Below are positions 56,975-64,000 of a stretch of 64,000 bases of DNA, one piece after another. The DNA comes from Thermohalobacter berrensis (GTDB lineage Bacteria; Bacillota; Clostridia; Tissierellales; Thermohalobacteraceae). The first letter of the stretch is position 1; each line of letters starts with the position of its first letter. Location of the stretch: positions 1-64,000 of the forward strand of contig NZ_MCIB01000006.1 of NCBI RefSeq assembly GCF_003609645.1. The letters run 5' to 3'. The notes beneath the pieces are model-generated. The model had not been told where the DNA came from, did no database searches, and worked only from the letters and a program-made list of their open reading frames with translations. A program made the translations under genes and the position numbers.

Positions 56975-57400
56975 TTAAAAGCACGTAAAGGATTCGATTC
57001 TATCTAGGTCAATTCCAAAATATATCCAATAGAAACCGACCCATCTATAACCAGCTATTGATCTTGGTCCTATAAAAATAGGGAAGAACCAGAAAGATCT
57101 ACCATTATCTAGCCATACATAGGTATATCTATATAAACACTGCCTTATTGCACCTGGGTCAATTCTGTATGGAGTAAATGGTGCCCTTTCAGGAGTAAAT
57201 GATGGAGGTGGTGAAATAGGTGGTCCACCAGGTGTAAATGGAGGTTGTATAGTAGGAGGTCGACCAGGTGTTGGTATGCCAGGTGTTGGAGGTATCCCAG
57301 GTCTTGAAGGTCTGCCAGGTGGTCCAAAAGGCGGTCTTCCAGGACGACCAAATGGAGGTTCTTGTTGTTGTATATAATAATTAGGATAGTAATGATTCAT
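56975..57400 (-). CDS. Pro/Gly-rich protein with aromatic C-terminal domain (coat-like)
   Basis: 141 aa: Tyr/Gln-rich start (MNHYYPNYYIQQQEPPF), a Pro/Gly-rich middle of about 60 residues (PFGRPGRPPFGPPGRP; PPTPGIPTPGRPP), then a folded-looking aromatic C-terminus (CLYRYTYVWLDNGRSFWFF; GYRWVGFYWIYFG). The same aromatic C-terminal block is common in clostridial coat-like proteins. AGGAGT precedes the ATG. Function inferred only from composition and the neighbouring coat-like gene. Confidence 0.7.
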   Translation of the reverse strand: MNHYYPNYYIQQQEPPFGRPGRPPFGPPGRPSRPGIPPTPGIPTPGRPPTIQPPFTPGGPPISPPPSFTPERAPFTPYRIDPGAIRQCLYRYTYVWLDNGRSFWFFPIFIGPRSIAGYRWVGFYWIYFGIDLDRIESFTCF

Positions 57401-57466
57401 AGTAACACTCCTTTTAAAAAAGATACTACATTATATTATTTAAGATATACAAATGTGAGTTTGCAA

Positions 57467-57498
57467 ATAAAAAAACGGTGAATTGATTTCACCGTTTT
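57467..57498 (-). terminator. Terminator of the FAH-family gene
   Basis: AAAACGGTGAA (57472-57482) pairs with TTCACCGTTTT (57488-57498); on the minus strand it is followed by TTTATTTG. Confidence 0.85.
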
Positions 57499-57510
57499 AT
57501 AGATTAGAAA

Positions 57511-58407
57511 CTATTCAATTTTATTAGTCAATGTTCCTATTTTTTCAATATAGCATTCAATTATATCTCCAGATTTTAAGAATTTAGGCGGTTCAAAGCC
57601 TAAACCTACTCCAGATGGTGTACCTGTAAGAATGATATCACCAGCCCTTAATTCCATTCCCTGTGATAAGTCACGAATTATGTAAGGAATATTAAATATC
57701 ATATTTCTAGTATTTGATTTTTGCCTTGTTTCACCATTTACTTTACTTTCTAAGTTAAGTTCAACGGGCCAAGGTATTATACTTTTGTGAACAATATATG
57801 GTCCCATTGGAGAAAAAGTACTAAGACTTTTTCCTTTAAACCACTGCTTTCTTTCTCGTTGAATATCTCTAGCGGTTATATCATTTATTATAGTATAGCC
57901 AAAAATATAGTCTAATGCTTCATCTTCCTTAATGTTCATACCATCTTTTCCTATAATTATAGCTAACTCTACTTCGTAATCTATCTGATTAGTTAAACTA
58001 GAATGGCTTTTAATAATATCTCCGTCTCCAATAGCTGGACTTGCCGCTTTAGAAAAGTATATTGGTGATTCAGGGATATTAGAATCTGCAATAGTTTTTC
58101 CCATAAGCTCTTTTACATGATCAGTATAGTTTTTACCAAGACATATCAAGTTTCTCTTAGGATAAGGAATAGGTGCACATATTTTAATTTTATCTTTAGG
58201 TATTCCATCAAAGTTAGTTGTATCTAGAATTGTTTTAATCCTTTGAATAAGTCTGTCATTTGATAATTGGATAAAATCATTCATTGTTTTCGGGGTTTTT
58301 TTATTTAATTTATGAAAAATTTTTTCCATAGGTATAATATTTTTACTATCATTACTTAGAACTCCTATTTTTTCTTCATTATTATATTTGTAAGTCAAAA
58401 AATACAT
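57511..58407 (-). CDS. Fumarylacetoacetate hydrolase family protein
   Basis: About 298 aa with the FAH fold. IDYEVELAIIIGKDGMNI holds the metal ligand Glu pair and FGYTIINDITARDIQ the third region; GDIILTGTPSGVGLG is the conserved C-terminal loop. Relatives hydrolyse acylpyruvates or decarboxylate oxaloacetate. A GTG at 58416 sits inside AAGGGAGTGG; ATG 58407 has 8-nt spacing and is preferred. Substrate unknown. Confidence 0.9.
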   Translation of the reverse strand: MYFLTYKYNNEEKIGVLSNDSKNIIPMEKIFHKLNKKTPKTMNDFIQLSNDRLIQRIKTILDTTNFDGIPKDKIKICAPIPYPKRNLICLGKNYTDHVKELMGKTIADSNIPESPIYFSKAASPAIGDGDIIKSHSSLTNQIDYEVELAIIIGKDGMNIKEDEALDYIFGYTIINDITARDIQRERKQWFKGKSLSTFSPMGPYIVHKSIIPWPVELNLESKVNGETRQKSNTRNMIFNIPYIIRDLSQGMELRAGDIILTGTPSGVGLGFEPPKFLKSGDIIECYIEKIGTLTNKIE

Positions 58408-58596
58408 AAATCCCACTCCCTTCTTTTGTTCAAAGAATATATTCGATATTTATCACTTTAAATCCTGTTATATTCTATTAATTTAAAAAGAACAAGTAGA
58501 TATTATTAAAAATGAAAAAATTCTTGTTATTTTATAGTTATTATCATATTATACATATATATAGTTAATGGAAATATTATTTTGGGGAGGATTATT

Positions 58597-59118
58597 ATGG
58601 AATTGTTTTTGGGCTATCTTTTTATCTTTTTTGCAAGAATTACTGATGTATCATTAGCAACTATGAGGATGTTAATGATAGTAAAGGGGAAAAGAACTCA
58701 AGCAGCCTTAATAGGTTTTTTTGAAGTAATAATTTATATAACTGCATTGGGAAAGGTAGTTAGTGGTTTAAGTGATATTGGAAATCTTTTGGCTTATGCC
58801 TTAGGGTTTGCAAGTGGTAATTATGTTGGAAGTTATATTGAGGAAAAAATTGCCCTTGGTAATTTAACTGCCCAAATAGTTGTAAATGAAGGAACATATG
58901 ACCTTACTGAAAAATTAAGAAAGTATGGATTTGGAGTTACTATTTTAGAAGGTCAAGGGAAAGATGGAATAAGAAATATTTTAAATATTACTTTAAAACG
59001 TAAGGATTTAAATAAGTTGCATGAAATTATAGAGGGTTATGATGATAAAATCTTTATAACAGTAAGTGAAACTAGATATATTAAGGGAGGATATTTTTCT
59101 AAAATAAAGAAGAAATAA
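58597..59118 (+). CDS. UPF0316 membrane protein (DUF5698-DUF2179, YebE-like)
   Basis: About 173 aa: two to three hydrophobic segments (LGYLFIFFARITDV; ALIGFFEVIIYITALGKV), then a cytoplasmic DUF2179 domain (VTILEGQGKDGIRNILNIT). This is the UPF0316 family, of unknown function. GGGGAGG lies 7 nt before ATG 58597; the longer TTG start is not needed. It is 35 nt upstream of a TSUP gene and may share its transcript. Confidence 0.87.
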   Translation: MELFLGYLFIFFARITDVSLATMRMLMIVKGKRTQAALIGFFEVIIYITALGKVVSGLSDIGNLLAYALGFASGNYVGSYIEEKIALGNLTAQIVVNEGTYDLTEKLRKYGFGVTILEGQGKDGIRNILNITLKRKDLNKLHEIIEGYDDKIFITVSETRYIKGGYFSKIKKK

Positions 59119-59153
59119 AAGAAAACAAAAGAGATAAAATTAGGGGGTAGATT

Positions 59154-59912
59154 ATGTCTGTTAAATATACTTTACTAGTTATTGCTGTTGGTACAATTGC
59201 TGGTTTTTTAAATACTGTAGCAGGTGGAGGTTCACTTTTTACTATGCCAGTATTAATTTTTTTGGGTTTGCCATCAGCTGTTGCTAATGGAACAAATAGA
59301 ATTGCAATAATGATACAAAATATTATTGCAATAACTAACTTTAAAAATAAGGGGTATTTTGATTGGAAGTTAAGCGTTACATTAGCATTGCCAGCAGTTT
59401 TGGGTGCTATAGTAGGTTCAAATATAGCTATATCCCTTCCTGATGATATTTTTAATAAAATATTGGCTGTAGTAATGATAATTATTTTAGGATTAATATT
59501 ATGGAATCCAAAGAAAAGGCTAAAATCAAGGGATTTAGAATTAAACAATAGAAGAAAGATTATAGGGGCTATAGTTTTTTTCTTTGTTGGAATATATGGA
59601 GGACTTATTCAAGCTGGAGTAGGTTTTATAATTATAGCATCACTTACATTAATAACTGGTTTTTCACTTGTGAGAATTAATAGTATGAAGGTTTTAATAG
59701 TAGCAATATATATGATTATATCTCTATTGATTTTTATTATTAATGGGAAAGTAAATTGGCTGTATGGATTATCTTTAGCTATTGGAAATGGACTAGGAGC
59801 ATTTATAGGAAGCAACTTATCAGTAAAAAAGGGTGATAAGTGGATTAAGGTTATATTAACAATTTCAATTTTATTAATGTCAGCAAAATTATTAGGAATA
59901 TTCAGATTATAA
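59154..59912 (+). CDS. TSUP family transporter (TauE/SafE-like)
   Basis: A 252-aa membrane protein with about eight hydrophobic segments and the TSUP pattern: FLNTVAGGGSLFTMPVLIF in the first half and the related GLIQAGVGFIIIASLTLI in the second. Family members export sulfite, sulfoacetate or related anions. Substrate is unknown. A weak AGGGGGT precedes the ATG. Confidence 0.9.
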   Translation: MSVKYTLLVIAVGTIAGFLNTVAGGGSLFTMPVLIFLGLPSAVANGTNRIAIMIQNIIAITNFKNKGYFDWKLSVTLALPAVLGAIVGSNIAISLPDDIFNKILAVVMIIILGLILWNPKKRLKSRDLELNNRRKIIGAIVFFFVGIYGGLIQAGVGFIIIASLTLITGFSLVRINSMKVLIVAIYMIISLLIFIINGKVNWLYGLSLAIGNGLGAFIGSNLSVKKGDKWIKVILTISILLMSAKLLGIFRL

Positions 59913-60037
59913 CAAAGTCTTTCAATAGATAAAATTAGTATTTAGAATAGAGTTTATTTGGAACATGTGATGTATTTATCTACATGTAAGTAATTTTTAT
60001 GTTTTATAAAATTAATATGCAAAAGAGGAGGTATATT

Positions 60038-60829
60038 ATGAAAGACTTAAAAGAGGTACTAAATAATGTAAAGTCATGGGCAAAGGAAGTTGGAAAAATA
60101 CAATTGGAGTATTTAGAAAAGGAAGACCTAAAGATTAATACCAAATCTTCAAAGGTAGATTTAGTAACTGAAGTAGATGAACTATCAGAAAAATATATAT
60201 TAGATAAGATAAAGAAACATTATCCTGATCATAAAATACTATCTGAGGAGTCTGGTGAGATAGATTTAGATTCAGATTATTTGTGGATTATTGATCCTTT
60301 AGATGGAACAACAAATTATGCACAAGGCTTACCTATATTTGCTATATCTATAGCACTACAGCACAAAGGTGAAACATTATTAGGTGTAGTATATTTACCC
60401 AAACTTGATGAAATGTTTGAGGCATTAAAAGATGAAGGGGCATATTTAAATGGTAAAAGAATTAATGTATCAAATAAGAGTAATTTACAAGATTGTGTGT
60501 TAGCTACAGGTTTTCCCTATGATAAAAGAACACATAAAGATAATAACGCTAATTATTTTGCACATTTTGTGCCTAAAGTTAGAGGATTAAGAAGAATGGG
60601 AGCTGCTGCCTATGATTTAGCCAATGTAGCTGCAGGTAGATTAGATGGATTTTGGGAAATAAACTTAAGCCCTTGGGATGTAGCAGCTGGAGTATTAATT
60701 ATAAAGGAAGCGAAAGGAAAAGTGATCTATCTTGATGATAAAAGGGGAATTTCACTAGTTGCAGGGAATAAAATAGTTTGTAAAAAGGTTTTAAATGAAA
60801 TAGAAATGGTTAATAAAAGAAAAATGTAA
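60038..60829 (+). CDS. Inositol monophosphatase family protein
   Basis: About 263 aa with the IMPase/FBPase fold. The metal-binding residues are in ILSEESGEI, WIIDPLDGTTNYAQG and SPWDVAAGVLIIKEAKG. Possible substrates include inositol phosphate, NADP or 3'-phosphoadenosine phosphate. An in-frame ATG at 59999 is open, but GAGGAGG lies before ATG 60038. It is followed by a gap with a weak promoter and then another gene. Confidence 0.93.
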   Translation: MKDLKEVLNNVKSWAKEVGKIQLEYLEKEDLKINTKSSKVDLVTEVDELSEKYILDKIKKHYPDHKILSEESGEIDLDSDYLWIIDPLDGTTNYAQGLPIFAISIALQHKGETLLGVVYLPKLDEMFEALKDEGAYLNGKRINVSNKSNLQDCVLATGFPYDKRTHKDNNANYFAHFVPKVRGLRRMGAAAYDLANVAAGRLDGFWEINLSPWDVAAGVLIIKEAKGKVIYLDDKRGISLVAGNKIVCKKVLNEIEMVNKRKM

Positions 60830-60948
60830 ATGAAAAAAACAAAAAAGATTCACAAAGCTATAGAAAAATTTAGCATATTATAGTAAAATAATATATGACA
60901 GAATACGACAAAATTCTTAAAATAATTGATGGAGCAAAGGTGGTGTAG

Positions 60949-61353
60949 ATGGAGATAAAAGATCCCAAGGGGAAATACATATTAAAGGTAGATAAGGATA
61001 GAAGACTAGTCTATGAAACTCTAAAGGGATATTGGAGACTTGAGGATATGGAAAGGTTTCATAATGATTATGTCTCTAAGATAATACCACTTTTTAATGG
61101 TAAAGAATGGGCAAAGTGTTGTTACATTAATGCTTATGAAGCTGCAATGATAACAGATGATATTAAAAGTCATGTAAAATGGGCAGTATCAAATGGCTTT
61201 AGAAAAGCAGCAATGATATTGGAAGGAAATAATCAATATAACTCTGTTATAGACTTACAGATAAGATTAGCTGTAAAGAATACTAAACTTCATTTAGAAA
61301 AATTTGAAAGTATAAATGAGGCTGATAAATGGTTAAAATCTGAAGGTTTTTAA
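60949..61353 (+). CDS. STAS-like protein of unknown function
   Basis: 134 aa, cytoplasmic. It has a mixed alpha/beta pattern similar to SpoIIAA/STAS-like proteins (YILKVDKDRRLVYETLKGYW; GFRKAAMILEGNNQYNSVI). No binding or catalytic motif is seen. AAAGGTGG precedes the ATG. The family is a guess, and the gene is monocistronic. Confidence 0.6.
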   Translation: MEIKDPKGKYILKVDKDRRLVYETLKGYWRLEDMERFHNDYVSKIIPLFNGKEWAKCCYINAYEAAMITDDIKSHVKWAVSNGFRKAAMILEGNNQYNSVIDLQIRLAVKNTKLHLEKFESINEADKWLKSEGF

Positions 61354-61358
61354 TACAA

Positions 61359-61388
61359 AAGTCAGGAAATTTTTCCTGACTTATTTTA
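61359..61388. terminator. Bidirectional terminator
   Basis: AAGTCAGGAAA (61359-61369) pairs with TTTCCTGACTT (61372-61382). It serves a plus-strand and a minus-strand gene that converge here. Confidence 0.8.
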
Positions 61389-61779
61389 TATCCTTTATTG
61401 TTTCATCTAGGTGTTCAGCAGCCTTTATGATTATTTTATCACATCCAGAAAACAATTTTTTATGTTTTTTCTTTAGAGTTTTGCAGTCTATTGCACCCAT
61501 TTCATTTTCATATTGAGTTAATAGTGTTTTGGTATAATCTCTAACTTTACTTTTATGGGCAGTATCTTCAACTGCTAATTTACTTAAAACCATAATTGCA
61601 GCTGTTAAAGCTCCACAAGTACTTTCAACCCCCATACCTCCACCAAAACCTGCAGAAAGTTTTAGACTTTCTTTATCTAAGTTAAGATTATATACTTCAT
61701 TAGCCCCGTAAAGGATTTTTTCAGCACAGTTTAATTTTCTATCTTTACCATATCCATTTTCGATTAAATCTTTTAGCAT
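61381..61779 (-). CDS. C_GCAxxG_C_C family protein (short)
   Basis: 132 aa. The conserved cysteines are in KLNCAEKIL, GVESTCGALTAAIMVL (the CGAxxA core), GAIDCKTLKKK and FSGCDKIIIKAAE. It is a second, diverged copy of the family at 51.1 kb. GGAGGT lies before the ATG. Function unknown; no redox partner is next to it. Confidence 0.82.
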   Translation of the reverse strand: MLKDLIENGYGKDRKLNCAEKILYGANEVYNLNLDKESLKLSAGFGGGMGVESTCGALTAAIMVLSKLAVEDTAHKSKVRDYTKTLLTQYENEMGAIDCKTLKKKHKKLFSGCDKIIIKAAEHLDETIKDIK

Positions 61780-61927
61780 ATTAAAACCTCCTATCTAATT
61801 AAATTAATTATTATTACTATTTATACAAAAAAAGAAAAAATCCTCTTAGCTTATAGTAGGTTTACAAGTTATGATGAATAATATATCATAGAAATGTTAA
61901 AAAATTAATTATGATGGAGGATAAAAA

Positions 61928-63097
61928 ATGGCAAAGGTAATTTTAAAAAAGCATAAAGATAAAAGGATTCTTGAGGGACATCCATGGGTTTTTGATAACG
62001 AAATTCAAAAAGTAGAGGGAACTTATGAGCCTGGAGATATTGTAGATGTTTATAATAATATTAATCAATTTCTAGGAAGGGGATATATAAACCCTAAGTC
62101 AAAAATAAGAGTACGTATTATGACTAGGAAAAAAGAAGAGATTAATCGAGAGTTTTTTAAGAAGAGAATAGAATCTGCGTGGGAATATAGAAAAAAACTA
62201 GTAGACACTTCAAGTTGTCGAGTTATATTTGGTGAAGCAGATTTTTTGCCTGCACTTATTGTTGATAAATTTGGCGATTATCTTGTTATACAAACACTTG
62301 CACTAGGTATAGACAAATATAAGGATATGATAGTAGATATTTTGGATGAGGTAATTAATCCAAAGGGCATATATGAAAGGAATGATGTGCAAGTTAGAGA
62401 ACTTGAAGGGCTAAAACAGAAAAAAGGATATTTAAAGGGTAACTTTGATACAAATGTAGAGATTATAGAAAATGGTATAAAAATGACTGTAGATATTGAA
62501 AATGGGCAAAAAACAGGTTATTTCCTAGATCAAAGGGAAAATCGTGCAGCTATTAAACCATTTGTTAAAAATGCTAGAGTTTTAGATACCTTTACCCATA
62601 CTGGAGGATTTACTTTACATGCAGCACATTATGGAGCAGATGAAGTTATAGCAGTTGATATTTCTGAACATGCAATTGAATATGTTAAGGAAAATGCAAA
62701 GCTTAATGGATATGAAAATAAAATAAAGACTGTTGTTGGAAATGTATTTGACGTACTTAGAGATTACCACAAAAACAATGAAAAATTTGACGTTATTATA
62801 TTAGATCCACCAGCCTTTTGTAAATCACGTTCTGCTGTAAAAAGAGCCTATAGAGGTTATAAAGAAATAAACTTGCGAGCAATGAAATTATTACGTTCTG
62901 GAGGATTTTTAGTTACTTGTTCATGTTCACATTATATGACTCCTGACTTGTTTATGGATATGATTAAAGATGCAGCTAGGGATGCAAAGAAAAGACTTCG
63001 TCAAGTAGAAGTGAGGACTCAAGCTAAAGACCACCCAATTTTAGTAGGAGATGACCAATCATTATATTTAAAATGTGTAATATTACAGGTGATTTAA
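61928..63097 (+). CDS. rlmI: Class I SAM-dependent 23S rRNA methyltransferase (RlmI/PUA-type)
   Basis: A 389-aa RlmI-like enzyme. N-terminal PUA domain (KHKDKRILEGHPWVFDNEI); methyltransferase domain with the SAM loop VLDTFTHTGGFTLHAAHYGA, VIILDPPAFCKSRSA and CSCSHYMTPDLF. E. coli RlmI makes m5C1962 in 23S rRNA; that exact target is inference for this protein. GGAGGA lies before the ATG. It is a single-gene unit. Confidence 0.9.
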   Translation: MAKVILKKHKDKRILEGHPWVFDNEIQKVEGTYEPGDIVDVYNNINQFLGRGYINPKSKIRVRIMTRKKEEINREFFKKRIESAWEYRKKLVDTSSCRVIFGEADFLPALIVDKFGDYLVIQTLALGIDKYKDMIVDILDEVINPKGIYERNDVQVRELEGLKQKKGYLKGNFDTNVEIIENGIKMTVDIENGQKTGYFLDQRENRAAIKPFVKNARVLDTFTHTGGFTLHAAHYGADEVIAVDISEHAIEYVKENAKLNGYENKIKTVVGNVFDVLRDYHKNNEKFDVIILDPPAFCKSRSAVKRAYRGYKEINLRAMKLLRSGGFLVTCSCSHYMTPDLFMDMIKDAARDAKKRLRQVEVRTQAKDHPILVGDDQSLYLKCVILQVI

Positions 63098-63100
63098 TAA

Positions 63101-63135
63101 ATAAAGCAGCCAATTGGTTGTTTTATTTGTTTTTT
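63101..63135 (+). terminator. Candidate terminator
   Basis: CAGCCAA (63107-63113) pairs with TTGGTTG (63114-63120) with a wobble, followed by TTTTATTTGTTTTTTT. Confidence 0.7.
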
Positions 63136-63252
63136 TATTATTCAGGGTCTGCCCCTCAATTAAAAGTTTTGTTAAGAGTGGGCATATGTAGGGTATTAAA
63201 TATGATAAGATTTAGCATATAATGTAATAAAAGTCTATAAACGGTGATATCC

Positions 63253-63963
63253 ATGTATAATAAGTTAGGAATAATTGGAGGTATGGGGCCTTTAGCAACT
63301 GTTAATCTCTTTAAAAGAATTGTTTTTTTAACAGATGCAAAAAAGGATCAAGAGCACTTAGAAATAATAATTGATAATAATACTTCTATCCCAGATAGAA
63401 CTTCTTATATATTAGGTAAAGGAGAAAATCCTAAAAATGAATTGATAAAATCTGCTAAAACCCTTGAAAAAGCAGGGGCAGAATATTTAGTAATGCCTTG
63501 TAATACTGCCCATTATTTTTACAATGATATTGCTAAAGAAATTAATATTCCCCTTTTAAATATGATTGAGGAAACTACTAATCATGTTATTGAATATTAC
63601 CGGAGTAAAAAAATAGGATTATTATCAACTGAAGGGACTAGTAAGTCTGGAGTTTATGATAAATATTTTAATAAACACCACATTAATTTATATAAACTAG
63701 ATAAAGAAAAACAAAGGTATGTTTCTAAATTTATTTATGACATAAAAGAAGGTTGTGAAGAAAGATCAATTTATAATTTTAAAAATGTTTTAATAGAACT
63801 AAAAAAATCAGATATAGAAGTTTTGATATTAGGTTGTACAGAACTATCAACTGCCTATGATATATATGGATTTAGAGGAAATTTTATAGATCCTTTAGAT
63901 ATAATTGCTAAAAAGGCAATTGAATACTCAGGAAAGAAAATAAGGCAGAACAAACTAAATTAG
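63253..63963 (+). CDS. Aspartate/glutamate racemase family protein
   Basis: About 236 aa. MYNKLGIIGGMGPLATVNLF at the start, the first catalytic Cys in MPCNTAHYF and the second in LILGCTELS are intact, as in PLP-independent amino-acid racemases. Aspartate racemase is likely; hydantoin-type relatives cannot be ruled out. GTG 63244 is open but has no ribosome binding site, and ATG 63253 gives the standard N-terminus. It ends in a terminator. Confidence 0.9.
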   Translation: MYNKLGIIGGMGPLATVNLFKRIVFLTDAKKDQEHLEIIIDNNTSIPDRTSYILGKGENPKNELIKSAKTLEKAGAEYLVMPCNTAHYFYNDIAKEINIPLLNMIEETTNHVIEYYRSKKIGLLSTEGTSKSGVYDKYFNKHHINLYKLDKEKQRYVSKFIYDIKEGCEERSIYNFKNVLIELKKSDIEVLILGCTELSTAYDIYGFRGNFIDPLDIIAKKAIEYSGKKIRQNKLN

Positions 63964-63978
63964 TTTGTTCTGCCTTTT
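63942..63978 (+). terminator. Terminator after the racemase gene
   Basis: AAGGCAGAACAAACTAA (63942-63958) pairs with TTAGTTTGTTCTGCCTT (63960-63976), followed by TTACTTTTT. The stop codon lies in the stem. Confidence 0.88.
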
Positions 63979-64000
63979 ACTTTTTAGTAGCTGTAAAAAA

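Noticed and set aside
57145-57351. 68-aa minus-strand frame rich in His and Leu
   Set aside because: Shifted reading of the Pro/Gly-rich coat-like gene.

Overview
The window is strongly AT-rich (roughly 30% GC by eye) and has tightly packed genes, AGGAGG-type ribosome binding sites and intrinsic terminators after most transcription units. Gene content fits an anaerobic, endospore-forming Clostridia-type Firmicute: whiA next to ptsH, dnaE and pfkA-pyk in clostridial order, an H-type small acid-soluble spore protein, several Tyr/Pro/Phe-rich coat-like proteins, AdhE with Rex boxes, and many c-di-GMP and PAS proteins. A Tissierellales-like relative is my best guess, but that is inference. I saw no rRNA, tRNA, CRISPR array, intact transposase or prophage.

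Layout. 1-15 kb is core: Nudix hydrolase, whiA, ptsH; an HD-GYP protein; a DRTGG-CBS-hotdog regulator, dnaE and convergent pgpA; a small conserved protein with pfkA and pyk; thioesterase, fxsA and a 4Fe-4S aldo/keto reductase; then rlmD behind a terminator-containing leader. 15.0-15.5 kb is an ORF-free stretch with hairpins. 15.5-22.8 kb is a sugar/polyol PTS locus: PPi-type phosphofructokinase (frameshifted), PRD regulator (frameshifted), EIIA, a uridine-kinase-like P-loop kinase, an MtlA-like EIICB and a sorbose-1-phosphate-reductase-like dehydrogenase. No mannitol-1-phosphate dehydrogenase is present, so the substrate is open.

22.8-40.8 kb is accessory: a frameshifted SWIM zinc-finger gene, VOC protein, small membrane proteins, cupin, lipoproteins, ZupT, a PAS-PAS-PAS-GGDEF-EAL protein, a PAS chemoreceptor, a flavodoxin-like protein, SspH, dispersed short repeats and at least six decaying genes. 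40.9-50.2 kb carries fermentative alcohol metabolism: an iron alcohol dehydrogenase with a -24/-12 (sigma-54) promoter and upstream inverted repeats, and adhE with two tandem Rex boxes, separated by membrane/export genes, an acetamidase and a large nested inverted repeat. 50-64 kb holds a TDT-family transporter, two C_GCAxxG_C_C proteins, a PAS4-GGDEF-HD-GYP protein broken by one stop codon, nitronate monooxygenase, coat-like proteins, an FAH-family hydrolase, TSUP and UPF0316 membrane proteins, inositol monophosphatase, an RlmI-like methyltransferase and an aspartate/glutamate racemase-family protein.

Themes. Three c-di-GMP proteins occur, and two of them share one PAS-PAS sensor module coupled to opposite combinations of output domains. 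Several genes are broken in a recurring way: one A short in an A-run (sites near 16221, 17432, 23043, 24397 and 40120), in-frame stops (37967, 39223, 52585), and ideal ribosome binding sites facing ATA or ATC instead of ATG (25724, 29634). This is either real gene decay or assembly error; A-runs up to nine are intact in other genes, so the data do not settle it.
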